Shown: positions 1 to 11,789 of the stretch, piece after piece
How the letters are laid out: each line of letters opens with the position of its first letter
Position numbering within the stretch: position 1 is the stretch's first letter
Assembly: GCA_036250195.1 (NCBI GenBank)
Contig: JAVHZZ010000003.1
Coordinates: 60,592,789-60,656,788, forward strand
Reading direction: 5' to 3'
Length of the DNA: 64,000 nt
DNA from: Mixophyes australis
Lineage: Eukaryota > Chordata > Amphibia > Anura > Limnodynastidae
Program-made: the position numbers and the translations under genes
Notes under the pieces: generated by a model
Database searches by the model: none
Seen by the model: only the letters and a program-made list of their open reading frames with translations
What the model was told of the DNA's origin: nothing

Positions 1-259
1 GAGGAACTGTGTCTATTAATAATAACATGGGGGCATTGGAGGAGAGTGAGAAAAGTGCCGATATGATCTGAATAGGTCCATTACATTTGGTAGCCTCAGA
101 TCCATGAAGCCTTAAATCCAGAACAAAGTGCCAGCATTTTATCTGGGCATCAGTTACTTGCATTAGTGTATCTGACAGACCTGATGCCGACACATGATAA
201 ATGGGAGTTTACACTTTTCACCTGTACACTACTACAAAAGTCAGAAAAATACAACACAT

Positions 260-1140
260 TGCCCATCCGAGTGGCTAGTATCAGCAGAATGCATTCTGGT
301 TAATACTATACAGAGCAGAGACCAGATGAAATGTAGTGTGCACAAGTCATTCTGGTGGTTAGTGTACAAAGCAAACCCCCAATCTGGAGGCTACCATGTA
401 AAGCAACCTCAACTCCGGTAAGAACCTGGGGCCTGATTCATTAAGGAACTTAAATTAAGAAGTTTCTTATTTCAGTCTCCTGAACAAAACCATGTTACAA
501 TGCAAGGGGTGAAAATGAGTTTTCTGTTTTGCACATAAGTTAAATACTGACTGTTTTTTCATGTAGCACACAAATACTTGATAGCTTATTTGTACACTGA
601 AATGTAAAGTTGATATTTGTGTGCTACATGAAAGAACAGGCAGTATTTAACTTATGTGCAAAACAGAAAACTCATTTTCACCCTTTGCATTGTAACATGG
701 TTTTGTCCAGGAGACTGAAATAAGAAACTTCTTAATTTAAGTTCCTCAATGAATCCGGCCCCTGATTAATTGTTCGGGGCCCCCATAGGCTAATATGCAT
801 GTAGCACCCCATTGCCCTATATTAAAACCTTACATTTTCTCTTATACTTTAAAATGAATTTCAGCTCATACAGCTCACAATTTTGTACCCCCAAAAAGCC
901 TTGAGCCCCAGGCTGCAGCCTAGTCAGCCTATTAGATGATCAGGCCCTGACTCCGGTGGTTAGTGTGTAAAGGAGATCTACATTTATTATATAAAGTAAA
1001 CCTGAAATTTGGTGGCTAGCTTATAAAGCCCTGGTGGCTAGTGTGAAAGGCAGACCTTCAATCTGGTGGCTAGTGCAAAAAGCAGGCGTTCAGCTAGTAT
1101 ACAAGCAGGGTCCTCACTCTCCATTTAGTCATTCAGTTAG
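260..1140. repeat. Decayed minisatellite (unit near 32-36 bp), interrupted by a MITE
   Basis: The phrase CTGGTGGCTAGTG, followed by a purine-rich stretch and GCAGACC, recurs with many changes at about 350-420 and 950-1110. The block is split by the MITE at 429-761. The unit is the reverse complement of part of the 47-bp minisatellite at 55.8-57.2 kb (CACTAGTCACCAGAT), so the two loci share an origin. Segment 765-940 holds nothing I recognise. Confidence 0.6.
429..761. mobile_element. Palindromic MITE, family A, 333 bp (3-bp TSD CTG)
   Basis: The element starts GGGCCTGATTCATTAAGG and ends with its near reverse complement. Its two halves are inverted copies over almost the full length, so the strand could fold into one long hairpin. 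It is flanked by CTG at 426-428 and 762-764. The same family occurs at 15882, 38110 and 56398. It is non-autonomous, with no coding capacity. Confidence 0.9.
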
Positions 1141-1620
1141 TGCACACTCTTCTGCTTGTAAGGAGAACTTGCTGGAGGCAAGAGAGTGTGAACCCTTCCA
1201 TCAGGTAGACCCTGAGCACCATACTTGGGTTCCCCAATGAAGCCCCTGCTTACACGAACGAGAGAGCAGTATATGACACAGCAACAAGGCTAGTGGTTTT
1301 TTATCATGTACTGGTGTATATACCACTAGTGGGCATTTATAAAAAAGGGATGCACAGTTAACTGTGTAAAAAAAAGATGGTGTAACCCATAGCAACTGAT
1401 CAGATTTTGTTTTTTTGTCTAGTACAGTTTGGAAAATGAAAACAAATATCCATATAAACATGAATCTTTGTTATGAAAATAGAAACCACTTTCCCATTCT
1501 GTATCACCACATTACATTCTAGGGGAAACTCAGAGAAAGGTTTGATGTCTGGCAAATCTAGATAGAACCATAACAGAAACACAGTCTTAGAGTGTGTAAC
1601 ATCAATGAAAAAGTTCTCAC

Positions 1621-1956
1621 CTACTTGACTTGTAGTAATATTGACAGAAATAAATTGCTTAGGACCAGAGCTGAGCTCAGACACACCGTTCAAAGCCTCA
1701 ATGTCAAATGTGTAGTTGGTGTAAGGAAGCAGATCTGTGATGAGTACACGAGGATGGAACAAACCAAACTGTCGAGGAATATAATGGATCCCACTTCCAC
1801 AGGGGCTGCACTTCTGCCCTTCCATTAGGCACCTTCGGCAGTGAACGTTATACGTGACATCCATTCTGCCCCCAGAGTCCTCAGGGGGGCTCCACTCCAT
1901 AATGACAGATGTCTCGTTGACGGTGGGAATTGCATTATATGGAGCAGATGGAGGAC
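1621..1956 (-). CDS. Eph receptor exon 5: first fibronectin type III domain
   Basis: This 336-bp exon encodes FN3-1, starting PPSAPYNAIPTVNETSV and ending NGVSELS-GPKQFISVNITTSQ. Conserved landmarks are EWSPPEDSGGR, DVTYNV, the CRRC and CSPCGSG cysteines, HYIPRQ-GL, TNYTFDIEALNGVS. NET, NYT and NIT are possible N-glycosylation sites. The acceptor is ttttttaag right of 1956. Two donors are possible at the end: gtaggt (ending at 1625) or gtgaga (ending at 1621). The second is chosen because it gives exactly 336 bp and keeps the phase-1 end found throughout the Eph family. Exons 6 onward are before base 1. The ITDLL--TNYTF-I part is most like EPHA4; NGVSELS is also seen in EPHA6. Confidence 0.94.
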
Positions 1957-3149
1957 CTTAAAAAAGATACAGGAGAGAAATATAGGAGGTGGTGACATTT
2001 AGTGAGTTACAGCAAATCAGGAAGAAGCACACCTGTCCAAGAAATCACCAGTGACACCATAGCAGATAACCTTTATACAGACAGGAACTATTCATCATAA
2101 TAGGGCTTTTAAAGGAATACTATTAATCATTCCCTGATAGAAACACAGATTTTATGACAGTTACTGCTGGGAAGTTCAACCTCTGTCCCATTCATCCCAG
2201 TATTCTGAGCATCTCCCACAATCCATCTTCCTGTCACAAATCGGATCTAAGGATTCCGTTATCAGAGGCTTCAAAGCAAGTGTGTCTATCAGGTTTCTGA
2301 CAAGGGACACTCCCTTGTACAATCACCCTGGACACCAGCCAAGGACCAGAGTACAGAGTGTAAGCTGAGCAGATGCCAAGGGTTTCTTCTCTTAAAAGCC
2401 CAAAATGATTCATTTTAAGCTGTGCTTGTAAACAGACAAAAACATCTCTTGATGCGTGATTACGCATAAGGCAAATTATTAATGATCAAAATAAATAAAC
2501 TTTGCTTAATTGATCGATAATTCTACAACAGATTTTTAAAACAGATGTAGAACAACATACTATTAAAAAATGTATAATTAGCAAAGTGTTAAAAGGAAAA
2601 TATACTTTATTACTGAGTTAGAATTATAGAACTTTCATTCTATTGTTCAATAAGTTGTCAGTAAATAAAAAATTTGATTTATCTGCATTTTGTATATGAA
2701 GAATGGGGTTATCTACCTTCCAATCACTTTAATGTTCAGGTTTTTTGCATGTCCTCCTGCAACGTTTAATAGATACAATGCTTTTTATTTATGACTTTCT
2801 CCTACGCTATTCAGTGCGTATTTATATCAATAGGCAGAGTTGATTTTTTATGTTGTCTTTTGAGGCAATACTAAGCTGGTATCTAGATAGGTTTATATCA
2901 GTGAAGAGAGCATAGCACAGCTTTATCATGTTCTTCCTGATAATAAACATATGCTGCTACCTTTCTCCTATAAGGCAAAGATAACAAGAGAAATTAAGTA
3001 CTGCATCAGAAGTGTGTAGTTGTACAAAATGTCACACCAACACTGGTTACGCTGTTAAAGTGAACTTTTCGCTGACACAGAGAGGAAGCAGCAAAATTGT
3101 GGAGATGAAAATGCAGCCCAACAATCATACTTTCCTACTATTTTCATAG
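1957..3149. other. Intron 4, no recognised feature
   Basis: AT-rich unique-looking sequence. Short ORFs here have no family features and no splice context. Confidence 0.5.
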
Positions 3150-3304
3150 AGGTTTTAAGCTTGCGAGCAGGGCCCTCTCACCCCAATGTATAGTTTGTTT
3201 ATACACCGTCTTGTTTTCTTACTATGTTTGTTCCCAATTATAAAGTACTGTGGAGCATGTTGGTGCTTGTTAAATAAATGTCAATAATAATAATAATAGT
3301 AATA

Positions 3305-3342
<38 letters not shown>
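3150..3342 (+). repeat. L2/CR1-type LINE 3' tail ending in (AAT/ATT)n
   Basis: The phrases aagcttgcgagcagggccct and taaagtactgtggagcatgt, followed by ttggtgcttgttaaataaat and then AAT and ATT triplets, match the usual 3' untranslated end of amphibian L2/CR1 LINEs, which end in short microsatellites rather than poly(A). The triplet run at 3283-3342 switches from AAT to ATT and is self-complementary. No reverse transcriptase remains. Confidence 0.65.
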
Positions 3343-4640
3343 GAGCTCTCCGCCCAATTATATCATTTCAATAATCTTGCTCCACAAAAGTAAATTTCAT
3401 TTCTGCTCCACAGAACTAGTTGTGCTCTCTTTACTCTGCAAGGAATGCCGTCACACTGCCTAACGCTTCAGTGCAGCTGGTGCAAACTTCAGCTACTCTG
3501 CAAATGCCACCACCTCCCATTGCACGTGACTCATTCAGTATTTTAGGCTCCCCCTTTTCCTTTGGTGGAACTCTAGGTTGGCACTCCTAAACAGGATTTT
3601 GCGCTCCGGCCTGGCTGATTTGCACACTGTGTTAATTGTTCTAATTACCCATCACTGACCTGGCATATTTCCTGACCATCCCCTCCCACTAATGACCCTG
3701 ATCCTCGGCTTAATTCAGTTCCACACCTGTACCTGCTCTTATCACTTGCCTATCCTCAACTATGATTCTGTCTTATTCCTCTGTGTTCTATCTTTGGCAT
3801 CTGCTGCTTTGTGGAGCCAGCATAGGGACTGTAATTTGTGGGGGTTCTGCAGCAAAGCCTATCACGTCCATGTAAGGAACCCTAGCATAGACCGGACTCT
3901 CACTAGAACCCATGCTGCAGTCTAGAGGCCTGTTATATACTCCAGGGGTTCAGCTTCAGAAAACTGCCCATTGTTGAGTAGATTATGGGTGTGATATGGG
4001 CAGATCAGGAGTGGTAATAACAGGAAAATGCACTACAAGCAAGAACAATTGGGAAAAATATATGACATAAGGCAATACTTATATAATATTTTAATATCAA
4101 AAGTCATCATGGAATACTATAAAATAAAAAAAGCACAAGGCTGCAGAGGTTTTATTTAGGACTTCTAAGTTGACTTCTAATACCGTTAGTGTTAGGCATT
4201 ATTCCTTCTAACATATGAAGATTCATTTTAGACAAAGAAAAACATTTTAGTAATTTTTCTACCATTTTCTTAATTTTTGTTTGTTTGTTTGTGCAATCTC
4301 TGGGTACTGTATTCACAATGGAGGATTGAGGAATGAAGGAGAAAAGGTGTAGGTATTGTTCAAACAAAGTGTATGAACAACTGTGAAATATATTCTTAGC
4401 TTTGTCACTCTCTAGTGTGAATGAGGTATATCCTAAACGGGACACCATAGTAAAAAATGATTGGATGTGCTGAATTTATTTCAATATATTAAATACACAC
4501 CCTCACGCCCATCGTCAGTCAATGAGTTACACTCTTGGGGTGTGTGTTCAATTTAAATCTCCAGGTGGTCGGCACTTACTGTGGGGGCTCCAGGAAAATG
4601 TTTTAAAATAGTAATAGAGTTATATGATGTCACTCACTTA
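3343..4640. other. Intron 4, C/T-rich then AT-rich, unclassified
   Basis: The part around 3470-3930 is C/T-rich with repeated cctgac-like words, resembling degenerate frog retroelement sequence such as that at 24940-25390, but I cannot assign a family. 3940-4640 holds nothing I recognise. Confidence 0.35.
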
Positions 4641-6281
4641 GGGCCTGATTCAAAATGTATTTTCGCAAAACGAAAATAAATTTAGCTTTTTTTAAAAAAT
4701 GCACGTAAATCTGGTATACGCACATCCATATTCAATAAAGAAAGTTGGGTATCTACGCTTCCTTTGTAAATAAGTGGTCGACTGCATATAAGGAATAGGT
4801 GGAGGAGGGGTGGGCTTCAAACACCCTATATATAACAATACACAAAAGACACATCCATATTCATCTAGAAGCGGATTTAAACATTGGTCTGTTGTTATTA
4901 TTATTAATTTTTATTTATAGGGCGTCACTAGGTGTCCGTAGCGCCGTACAGGGACAAACAAAATTACAATACGAGGTGAGACAGCACAGTACAGTAAACA
5001 ATAATCACTGTAACTCAGTGAGCTCAAAGCACAGCTAGAGGGGCGGAGGAGGGGAGAGGGGAAGGTCCGCCAACGACGGAGTCCAAGAGGGAAGGCACGG
5101 ATGACAGGGAGACCCCCAAGGGGAGAGGAGGGAAGTAGGACGCGGGAAAGAGGGTCCTCAAGGAGGAGGGCTAAGTAGCTGGAGAGCAGAGTTAACAGTG
5201 GTGAAGACAGGAGAGGAGAGAATACCCTGCTCAAAGGAGCGTACAATCTAAGGGGTGGGGTAGACAGACAGAGAGACACGGGGGAGAGATGGAGGAACGG
5301 AGGATAAGGATAAGGGGGCAGGAAGAGGCAGAAGAAAAGGTAGGAAGTTCAGTGGGAGACTAGAAGGCTTTAAGAAAAAGGTGGGTTTTTAAAGCCCGTT
5401 TGAAACTGGACAGATTAGGGGAAGTTCTGATGGAGGGAGGGAGCTTGTTCCAGTGGAGGGGGGCAGCACGGGCGAAGTCTTGGATACGCGCGTGGGAGGA
5501 GGTGATCAGGGGGGAAGAGAGGCGACGGTAATTGGCAGAACGGAGAGGGCAGGATGGAGCATGAATAGAGAGGAGGGTGGAGATGTAGGGTGCAGTGGAG
5601 TTGGCGAGGGCCTTGTATGTAAGAGTGAGGAGCTTGAACAGGATTCTGTAGGGGAAGGGGAGCCAGTGAAGGGATTGGTAGAGGGGGAGACAGAAGAGGG
5701 GCGGCGAGAAAGGAAGATGAGCCTAGCGGCTGCGTTAAGTACAGATCGAAGGGGAGCGAGATGAGAGTGGGTGAGGCCTGTAAGGAGGAGGTTGCAGTAG
5801 TCCAAGCGGGAGATGATCAGAGAGTGAATAAGACATTTGGTGGCATCTTGGGAGAGGAAAGGCCGGATGCGAGCGATGTTGCGCAGCTGGAAGCAGCAGG
5901 ATTTAGCAAGAGAAAGAATGTGGGGGCCAAAGGAGAGAGAGGAGTCGAGGATGACACCGAGGCAGCGAAGTTGGGGGACACTGGTCTCGTTGCACTCTGC
6001 TCTAACAGACAATACTGTGCAGGATATGCCCAATACATATGTGGAATATAAAGTCCCAAAATAACGCACAGAAAAGTAAACAAATTAATGTCACCTGTTA
6101 ATAATATAATCATTAATACAAAAAAATAAAGAAAACACCTTTATGCCACGTAGGTTGTAGCAAGGTTCCTTTGCACTGGAAAATGAATTGAATGTTCACT
6201 GGTGGACCTTACAGTTTTAGGCATGCGCAGAGCGATTTTAGGCAAAATATTGCACGTATCGGCAAATATAAATCAAACCCT
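4641..6281. mobile_element. About 0.5-kb non-autonomous element (GGGCCTGATTCA ends), split by a LINE
   Basis: The left part (4641-4888) and right part (5994-6281) are homologous to the left and right parts of the element at 51703-52731: shared phrases are ctctgctctaacag, atatgtggaatataaag, cacctgttaataatat and agagcgattttaggc. The ends share GGGCCTGATTCA with the palindromic MITEs but the interior is different. The middle is an inserted LINE. Confidence 0.65.
4889..5993 (-). pseudogene. 5'-truncated L2/CR1-type LINE, reverse transcriptase C-terminus
   Basis: Read on the minus strand, the element begins inside the reverse transcriptase and gives LGVILDSSLSF, HILSLAKSC, FQLRNIARIRPFLSQD, LIHSLIISRLDYCN, LAPLRSVLNAAARLI. 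These are typical of the region after the catalytic site in L2/CR1/Rex-type LINEs. The frame is then lost. The 3' untranslated part contains agcgctacggacacctagtg-like text and ends at 4889 in an AAT/AAC triplet run. It is 5'-truncated, as is usual for target-primed reverse transcription, and inserted into the element at 4641-6281. It is a non-functional fragment. Confidence 0.85.
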
Positions 6282-6514
6282 CAGTGCTTTAGGTGCCCTC
6301 TAAACCTGGGTGCCACAGGTGATCAGAGTTCGCCAGATGGTAATGACGTCCCGTATTCAGTAAAACATTATAAACAGCTGATTGACGTTAAAATTATAAA
6401 ATTATACTTCTGTCTGTCAAATATGGCCATCTCATTTTAGTCTGCCCTTCACATTGGACAAATCCGATGTCAGTCCTATGAAATTACCATAATGGAGGCA
6501 GCGGCTGCCATTAT

Positions 6515-7656
6515 AGAAAAAGGAACCTGGTAATAACACCAGACAAGTAAAGTGAATAACTTTGTTATCTTGTTACAATGGCACCTTTTATGGGGTGGGA
6601 AATATTAAGCAGCAAGTGAACAGCCAGTCATTGAAGTTGATGTGTTGGAAGCAGGTAAAATGGCCAAGCAAAAGGATCTGAGTGACAAGGGCCAAATTGT
6701 GATGGCTAGACGTCTGGGTCAGAGCATCTCCAAAATGGCAGGTCTTGTGGAGTGTTCCTGGTATGCAGTGGTTAGTACCTACCAAAAATGGTCCAAGGAA
6801 GGAAAAACGGTGAACCGGCGACAGGGTCATTGATGTGCGTGAGGAGCTAAGACTAGCCCATCTGATCCAATCCCATAGAAGAGCTACTGTAGCACAAATT
6901 TCTGAAAAAGTTAATGCTGGCTATGATAGAAAGGTGTCAGAACACACAGTGCATTACTGTGTGCTGCATTGCCACGGACGAGTCAGAGTCCCTATGCTGA
7001 CCCCTGTCCACCACCAAAAGTACCTACAATGGCCCCGTGAGCGCCAGAACTGGACCATGGAGCAATGGAAGAAGGTGGTATGGTCTGATAAATCCCGTTT
7101 TCTTTTGCATCATGTGGACAGCCGAATGCATGTGTGTTGTTTACCTGGGGAAGAGATGGCATCAGGATGCAGTATGGGAAGAAGGCAAGCCAGTGGATGT
7201 AGCATGATGCTGTGGGCAAAGTTCTGCTGGGAAACCTTGGGTTTGGGATTTATGTTGATGTTACTTTAACATGTGCCACCTACCTAAACATTGTTGCAGA
7301 CCGAGCACACCCCTTCATGGCAACGGTATTCCTTCATGGCAGTGGCCTCTTTCAGCAGGATAATGCTCCCTGCCACACTGCAAAAATTGTTCAGGACTGG
7401 TTTGAGGAACATGACAAAGAGTTCAAGGAGTTGACTTGGACTACAATTTCCCCAGATCTAAATCCATTCTAAGCCTCACCTCGCAACTTATAGGACTTAA
7501 AGGATCTGCTGCTAAAATCTTGGTGCCCGACACCACAGCACACCTTCAGAGGTCTTGTGGAGTTCATGCCTCGACGGGTCAGAACTGTTATGGTGGCACG
7601 AGGGAACCTACACAATATTAGGCAGGTGGTTTCATTGCTGTGGCTTATCAGTGTAT
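6515..7656 (+). pseudogene. Tc1/mariner transposon relic (broken transposase)
   Basis: A Tc1 transposase is readable in pieces. The N-terminal paired-like HTH gives [20 protein letters not shown] and [11 protein letters not shown] (6655-6820). The second HTH gives HRRATVAQISEKVNAG (from about 6870). The first catalytic Asp lies in VVWSDKSRF, the second in LFQQDNAPCHTAKIVQ (7349-7400). PDLNP follows, but the segment with the third acidic residue is deleted: the frame jumps to the PRNLQDLK-equivalent stretch and stops. The C-terminus MPRRVRTV and the right terminal repeat (ending gcttatcagtgtata) are recognisable. Several frameshifts make it inactive. The left terminal repeat is badly decayed. 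The next Tc1 element abuts its right end. Confidence 0.88.
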
Positions 7657-9106
7657 ATACAGCAGGTGAAATAAGTATTGAACACATCAACATTTTTCTC
7701 AGTAAATATTTATTTAATGTGGCTATTGTAATGAAATTTACACCAAATGTCAGCAACAACCCTTGCAATCCACACATGCAAAGAAATCAAACCATAGATG
7801 TCCATAATTTAAGTTTTGTGTAATAATGTGAAATGACACAGGAAAAAAGTATTGAACACATGAAAGGGAAGTGCAAAAAGGCATGGAAATCTAGGACACC
7901 AGCTGACATCTGTCAGTAATTAGAAAGGAATCCTGCTGGCTGGTTTAGCCACAACTGATGGCGTATAAAAAGGTGTCTCATTACAAAGCAAAGAGCTCTC
8001 TCAAGACCTTCGCTACCTTATTGTTGCAAAACATACTGAAGGCATTGGTTACAGAAGGATCTCTAAACTGCTGAATGTTCTAGTGAGCACTGTTGGGGCC
8101 ATAATCCGGAAGTGGAAAGAACATCATTTCACCATAAACCGGCCATGAATATGTACACCTCGCAAGTGAAAAAAATTATCAGCAGAGTTGTCCAAGAACC
8201 AAGGACCACTTGTGGAGAATTTCAGAAAGACCTGGAATTAGCAGGTACAATTGTTTCAAAGAAAACAATAAGTAATGTACTCAACCACCATGGCCTGTAT
8301 GCACGCTCACTACGCAAGACTCCTTTGCTGAAGAAAAAACATGTTGAAGCTTGTTTAAAGTTTACAGCACAACATTTGGACAAGCCTGTGACATACTGGG
8401 AGAATATAGTGTGGTCAGATGAGAGCAAAATTGAACTTTTTGGATGCCATAATACACACCATGTTTGGGGAAGAAATGGCACTGTATATCGCCCCAAAAA
8501 CACCATATGAATGGAAAAATGTACCAAGACATTCTTGATAAAAATCTACTGTCATCTACCAGGATGCTGACAATGAAACGAGGGTGGACATTTCAGCAAG
8601 ACAATGATCCCAAACAAACAGCCAAGAACACTCTCAATTGGTTTCAGTGAAATAAAATAATGCTACTAGAATGGCCCAGTCAATCACCTGACTTGAATCC
8701 AATTGAAAATCTATGGAAATAACTAAAGGTCAGAGTTCATAGAAGAAGTCCACGGAACCATCAAGAGTTGAAGACCATTTGCGTTGAAGAATGGGGCAAA
8801 ATCACACCTGTGCAATGCATGCGACTAGTTTTTCCATACAGGAGGTGTCCTGAAGCTGTCACCAACAAAAGCTTCTGTACAAAGTATTAAATACATTTCA
8901 GGAAACATGTTCAATACTTTTTCCCTGCATCATTTCACATTATTACACTAAATTTAAATTACGGACATCTATGGCTTGATTTCTTTGCAGGTGCGGATTG
9001 CAAGGGTTGCTGACATTTGGTGTAAATTTCATTAAATAACCACATTAAATATATATTTACTGATAAAAATGCTGATGTGTTAAGTACTTATTTCACCCGC
9101 TTATTA
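7655..9106 (+). mobile_element. Tc1/mariner transposon with ~207-bp inverted repeats, dead transposase
   Basis: Long terminal inverted repeats of about 207 bp (7655-7862 and 8897-9106) begin with CAGGTGAAATAAGTATTGAA-type sequence; several internal phrases match on both sides. Between them lies a broken transposase: TTCGEFQKDL and NVLNHHGLYARSLRKTPLL (HTH), IVWSDESKIELFG (first Asp), [20 protein letters not shown] (second Asp) and WPSQSPDLNPIENLW (third acidic residue). Stops at about 8507 and 8648 and a deletion of the usual glycine-rich GGGS-WGCFS segment make it inactive. All three catalytic acids remain readable. It inserted at, or adjacent to, the TA at the end of the preceding Tc1. Confidence 0.9.
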
Positions 9107-9111
9107 GATAA

Positions 9112-9116
<5 letters not shown>

Positions 9117-9146
<30 letters not shown>
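9117..9146. repeat. (AT)n microsatellite
   Basis: Alternating TA run directly right of the Tc1 element. Confidence 0.9.
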
Positions 9147-9153
<7 letters not shown>

Positions 9154-10773
9154 GAAAGCACAGCTGCTACGCATTAGCCAGAGAATATAAATACTTTTGT
9201 TATCATGTATAACTTGTTCTTTATGATGTATTGGCGAGTTATTATCCTCTTGCATTACTAAACAAAGAACTGAGCATATGGAAAAGGCTAACCTTTGTCT
9301 GATGCATGAGTAGCATTACATTTCACAAACTCTACATGATTAGTACTTTATCATATGGTTCCTGAGTACTTTTAATATACTACGTACAGCACTACACAGG
9401 TATGTCCTCTATTAAAGGACACTTTTTCTTTATGTAGCTACATTAAAACAATTTACTTGTGTAGGGTTATATTATAACATAAGACCTGCTAAGAGTGCTT
9501 GTTTAGATAGCAATTCAGCAACAACATGCAGCTTTATAAATGGAAGTAGTATGAAGAGCAATATGTACAGAAATAATGACAGCATAGCTGGCAGCCTCCT
9601 CTAATTTCCCCGATAGTCCATGTTTTCAAAAATTTGTTATTGGACATTTTTGCTTTTTTACTTAAAAGCAGAGAGCAGATTAGTGCCAGGCTAGTGGCAA
9701 GGCCTGCCATTAGGCGACATGGGCGATTGCTTAGGGCATAACAGACCCAAAGCCGCCCACCTGCAGCCACCGCTGGCGGATGGTGGCCTAGATTGTTTAT
9801 TGGATGATCTGCAATACAGGGCTTATCGGGGCTGACCCACTGATGCTCTGCTCCCTGGTGGCTGGCCCAGCCACCAATGCACTGTGTCACAGATCTGTTC
9901 TTTCCCCCTCACCTCTCCACCCCTTCCTTCCCTTCACCTCCCTGCCCCATCTTCCTCCTCATTTAATCTCCACCTCTCTACTGCACTCTGCACACTGGCA
10001 GGTGCAGAGACCACAGCAGTTTCTACATGGATAGTTAAGTGTGTTGGGGAAGGGGGTGTTCTGTTATCTGGGGTGGGATATTAATGTTACCTGGGGAGTG
10101 TATTAATGTGATTTGGCCTAGGTAACATTAATACACCCCAGGTAACATTATTATACTTGTGAGGACTCACAACACTAGCTCCAGATGAGATGTGAGTATG
10201 CTGGCGTAGGAGAGTCCTGCACACAATTTGTATAATGCCTTTGTAGTATATCTTAGGGGGGGAAGTATGTAGGCATTTTACACACAGCTTCTCACAGAGA
10301 TGGTGCTTTTTCTCTGTATGCTGATTAACCTGTGATGGTAAGCATTCATCTATGTCATCAACATCACAACTGGATCTAATGGTGTATATCACAGGACAAC
10401 TGGCCTTGCTTTATCCAGCGATTTGAGCTAGATGGTTCCTTTCTTCCTGTAGGACGTTTCCCTACACTCAGTATATATACATCAGACATCATCATTTGAG
10501 AGGCAACTTCTCTTTGTCAGGCGGCTTAGATCTTAGCAACTGTGCTGATTATAATTGATAAATTAAACATGACATATTTTGTATAGTGTTTCATAGTGTG
10601 TAACCGAGTGCTCGCTATCCACTATATGGAGCTGTATATTGTGTAGGCTTCATCTTAACAGAGGCACCACACTTACAATTAGTGTACATGACACATTTTA
10701 TGAATACGTATTTGTTAATGCCATTTACTCTTCAATAAATATAATTCAGTAAACCCTCTTTTGGATAACTTAC
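9147..10773. other. Intron 4, mostly unrecognised
   Basis: No exon or clear element. A short inverted repeat at 10081-10160 (ttaatgttacctgggg against ccccaggtaacattaa) could form a stem. The part at 9690-9750 (tgccattaggcgacatgggc) looks like a decayed hAT end but cannot be bounded. Confidence 0.4.
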
Positions 10774-10929
10774 GTGTACAGGATGTAGACTTGGGGTCGG
10801 ACTCTGCCCTGTAGAAGCCCTTCTCACATGTGCATTCGGCAGAGCTGTCCTGCAGAGAGTAGCTGTGGGGTGGACACTTAGTACAGTAGGAATCGGTAAG
10901 CAATGCTTTGTAGAACCCTGGACGGCAGG
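10774..10929 (-). CDS. Eph receptor exon 4: Cys-rich/EGF-like module
   Basis: This 156-bp exon encodes the tumour-necrosis-receptor/EGF-like Cys-rich segment between the ligand-binding domain and the FN3 domains: CRPGFYKALLTDSYC, TKCPPHSYS, ECTCEKGFYRAESDP, SCT. The six cysteines follow the family spacing. The acceptor is tattccag just right of 10929 and the donor is gtaagt from 10773 leftward; both ends are phase 1, and 156 bp is the usual length of Eph exon 4. FYKAL-TD and KCPPHSYS resemble EPHA4, while EKGF-RAESDP resembles EPHA5/A6. The module forms the receptor-receptor clustering surface in known Eph structures. Confidence 0.94.
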
Positions 10930-11720
10930 CTGGAATACAAAGAAGAGCACATGGTGAAATTGTGGACTCAAGCAGCATAAATGAAAACAGGTTCAAATAA
11001 CAGCCTGCAACTGGAAATGTTCACGTCATTACTCGTTTGGGAGCGGAACTCTGCATGTTTCTTCGTCAGAATTTGGCCTTGTGGTTTTCCCCTGTAATTG
11101 TTATTCCACCCAGATTTTACCTATCATTTGTGTTCTGCCTGTACCTTACATATCCTATCACACCATAGAGCAGAATGTTGCCCTAGCTCTAGAGTTAGAC
11201 TATAAATGGACTTTCTGCAAGGAACAAAGTATTATCTCCTCACGTCATTACACAGCTGACGCTCCTGCCGTTTCCTTAGGGCAGTGTCCAAATGAGATCT
11301 GATACAGGTAAAATATGACTGCAGACATTTCAGCTTGTGTGACATCACTGGCCCTAGGAAGGAACATATTGCCCAGCACCTCACATAAACTAGACCTTTG
11401 CCGATAAGGTGTGCAGGTACCATCAGTCTGTGAATTTGTGGAGCCAAGGGGGGCAGTGACCATATGTGGAAGTCTTGCCAAAAATGATTTCTTTTTTTTA
11501 GGTCATAGCCTTCCATATCTAGATCACTTTTAATATATCTTAGGACTATGTAAAAACTCTTTACTAAATAATGTAAAGAATCCTTCCCCATACAACCTTT
11601 GATAGGTTAGTTTAACAGTAGAAATATAAATGGTGAGTAAAAGAATATTATATAAAGATATTTTTATGGCAACAAACGCTAGCTTGTGTGCATATATTTC
11701 CTAGAAACTAGTTCATACAT
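10930..11720. other. Intron 3 start, no recognised feature
   Basis: Only the splice acceptor of exon 4 at its left edge is identifiable. Confidence 0.45.
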
Positions 11721-11789
11721 AAGTGCACTCATATCTTCCGCTTTTGGGAACTAGCACCATGAAAAAAATCTATGCACAACTTTTTGCAG

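Noticed and set aside
1201..1620. Open frame continuing past Eph exon 5
   Set aside because: It runs through the gtgaga donor into the intron; length and phase of the family place the exon end at 1621.
5453..6064. Glu/Gly-rich plus-strand ORFs
   Set aside because: Antisense shadow of the LINE reverse transcriptase.
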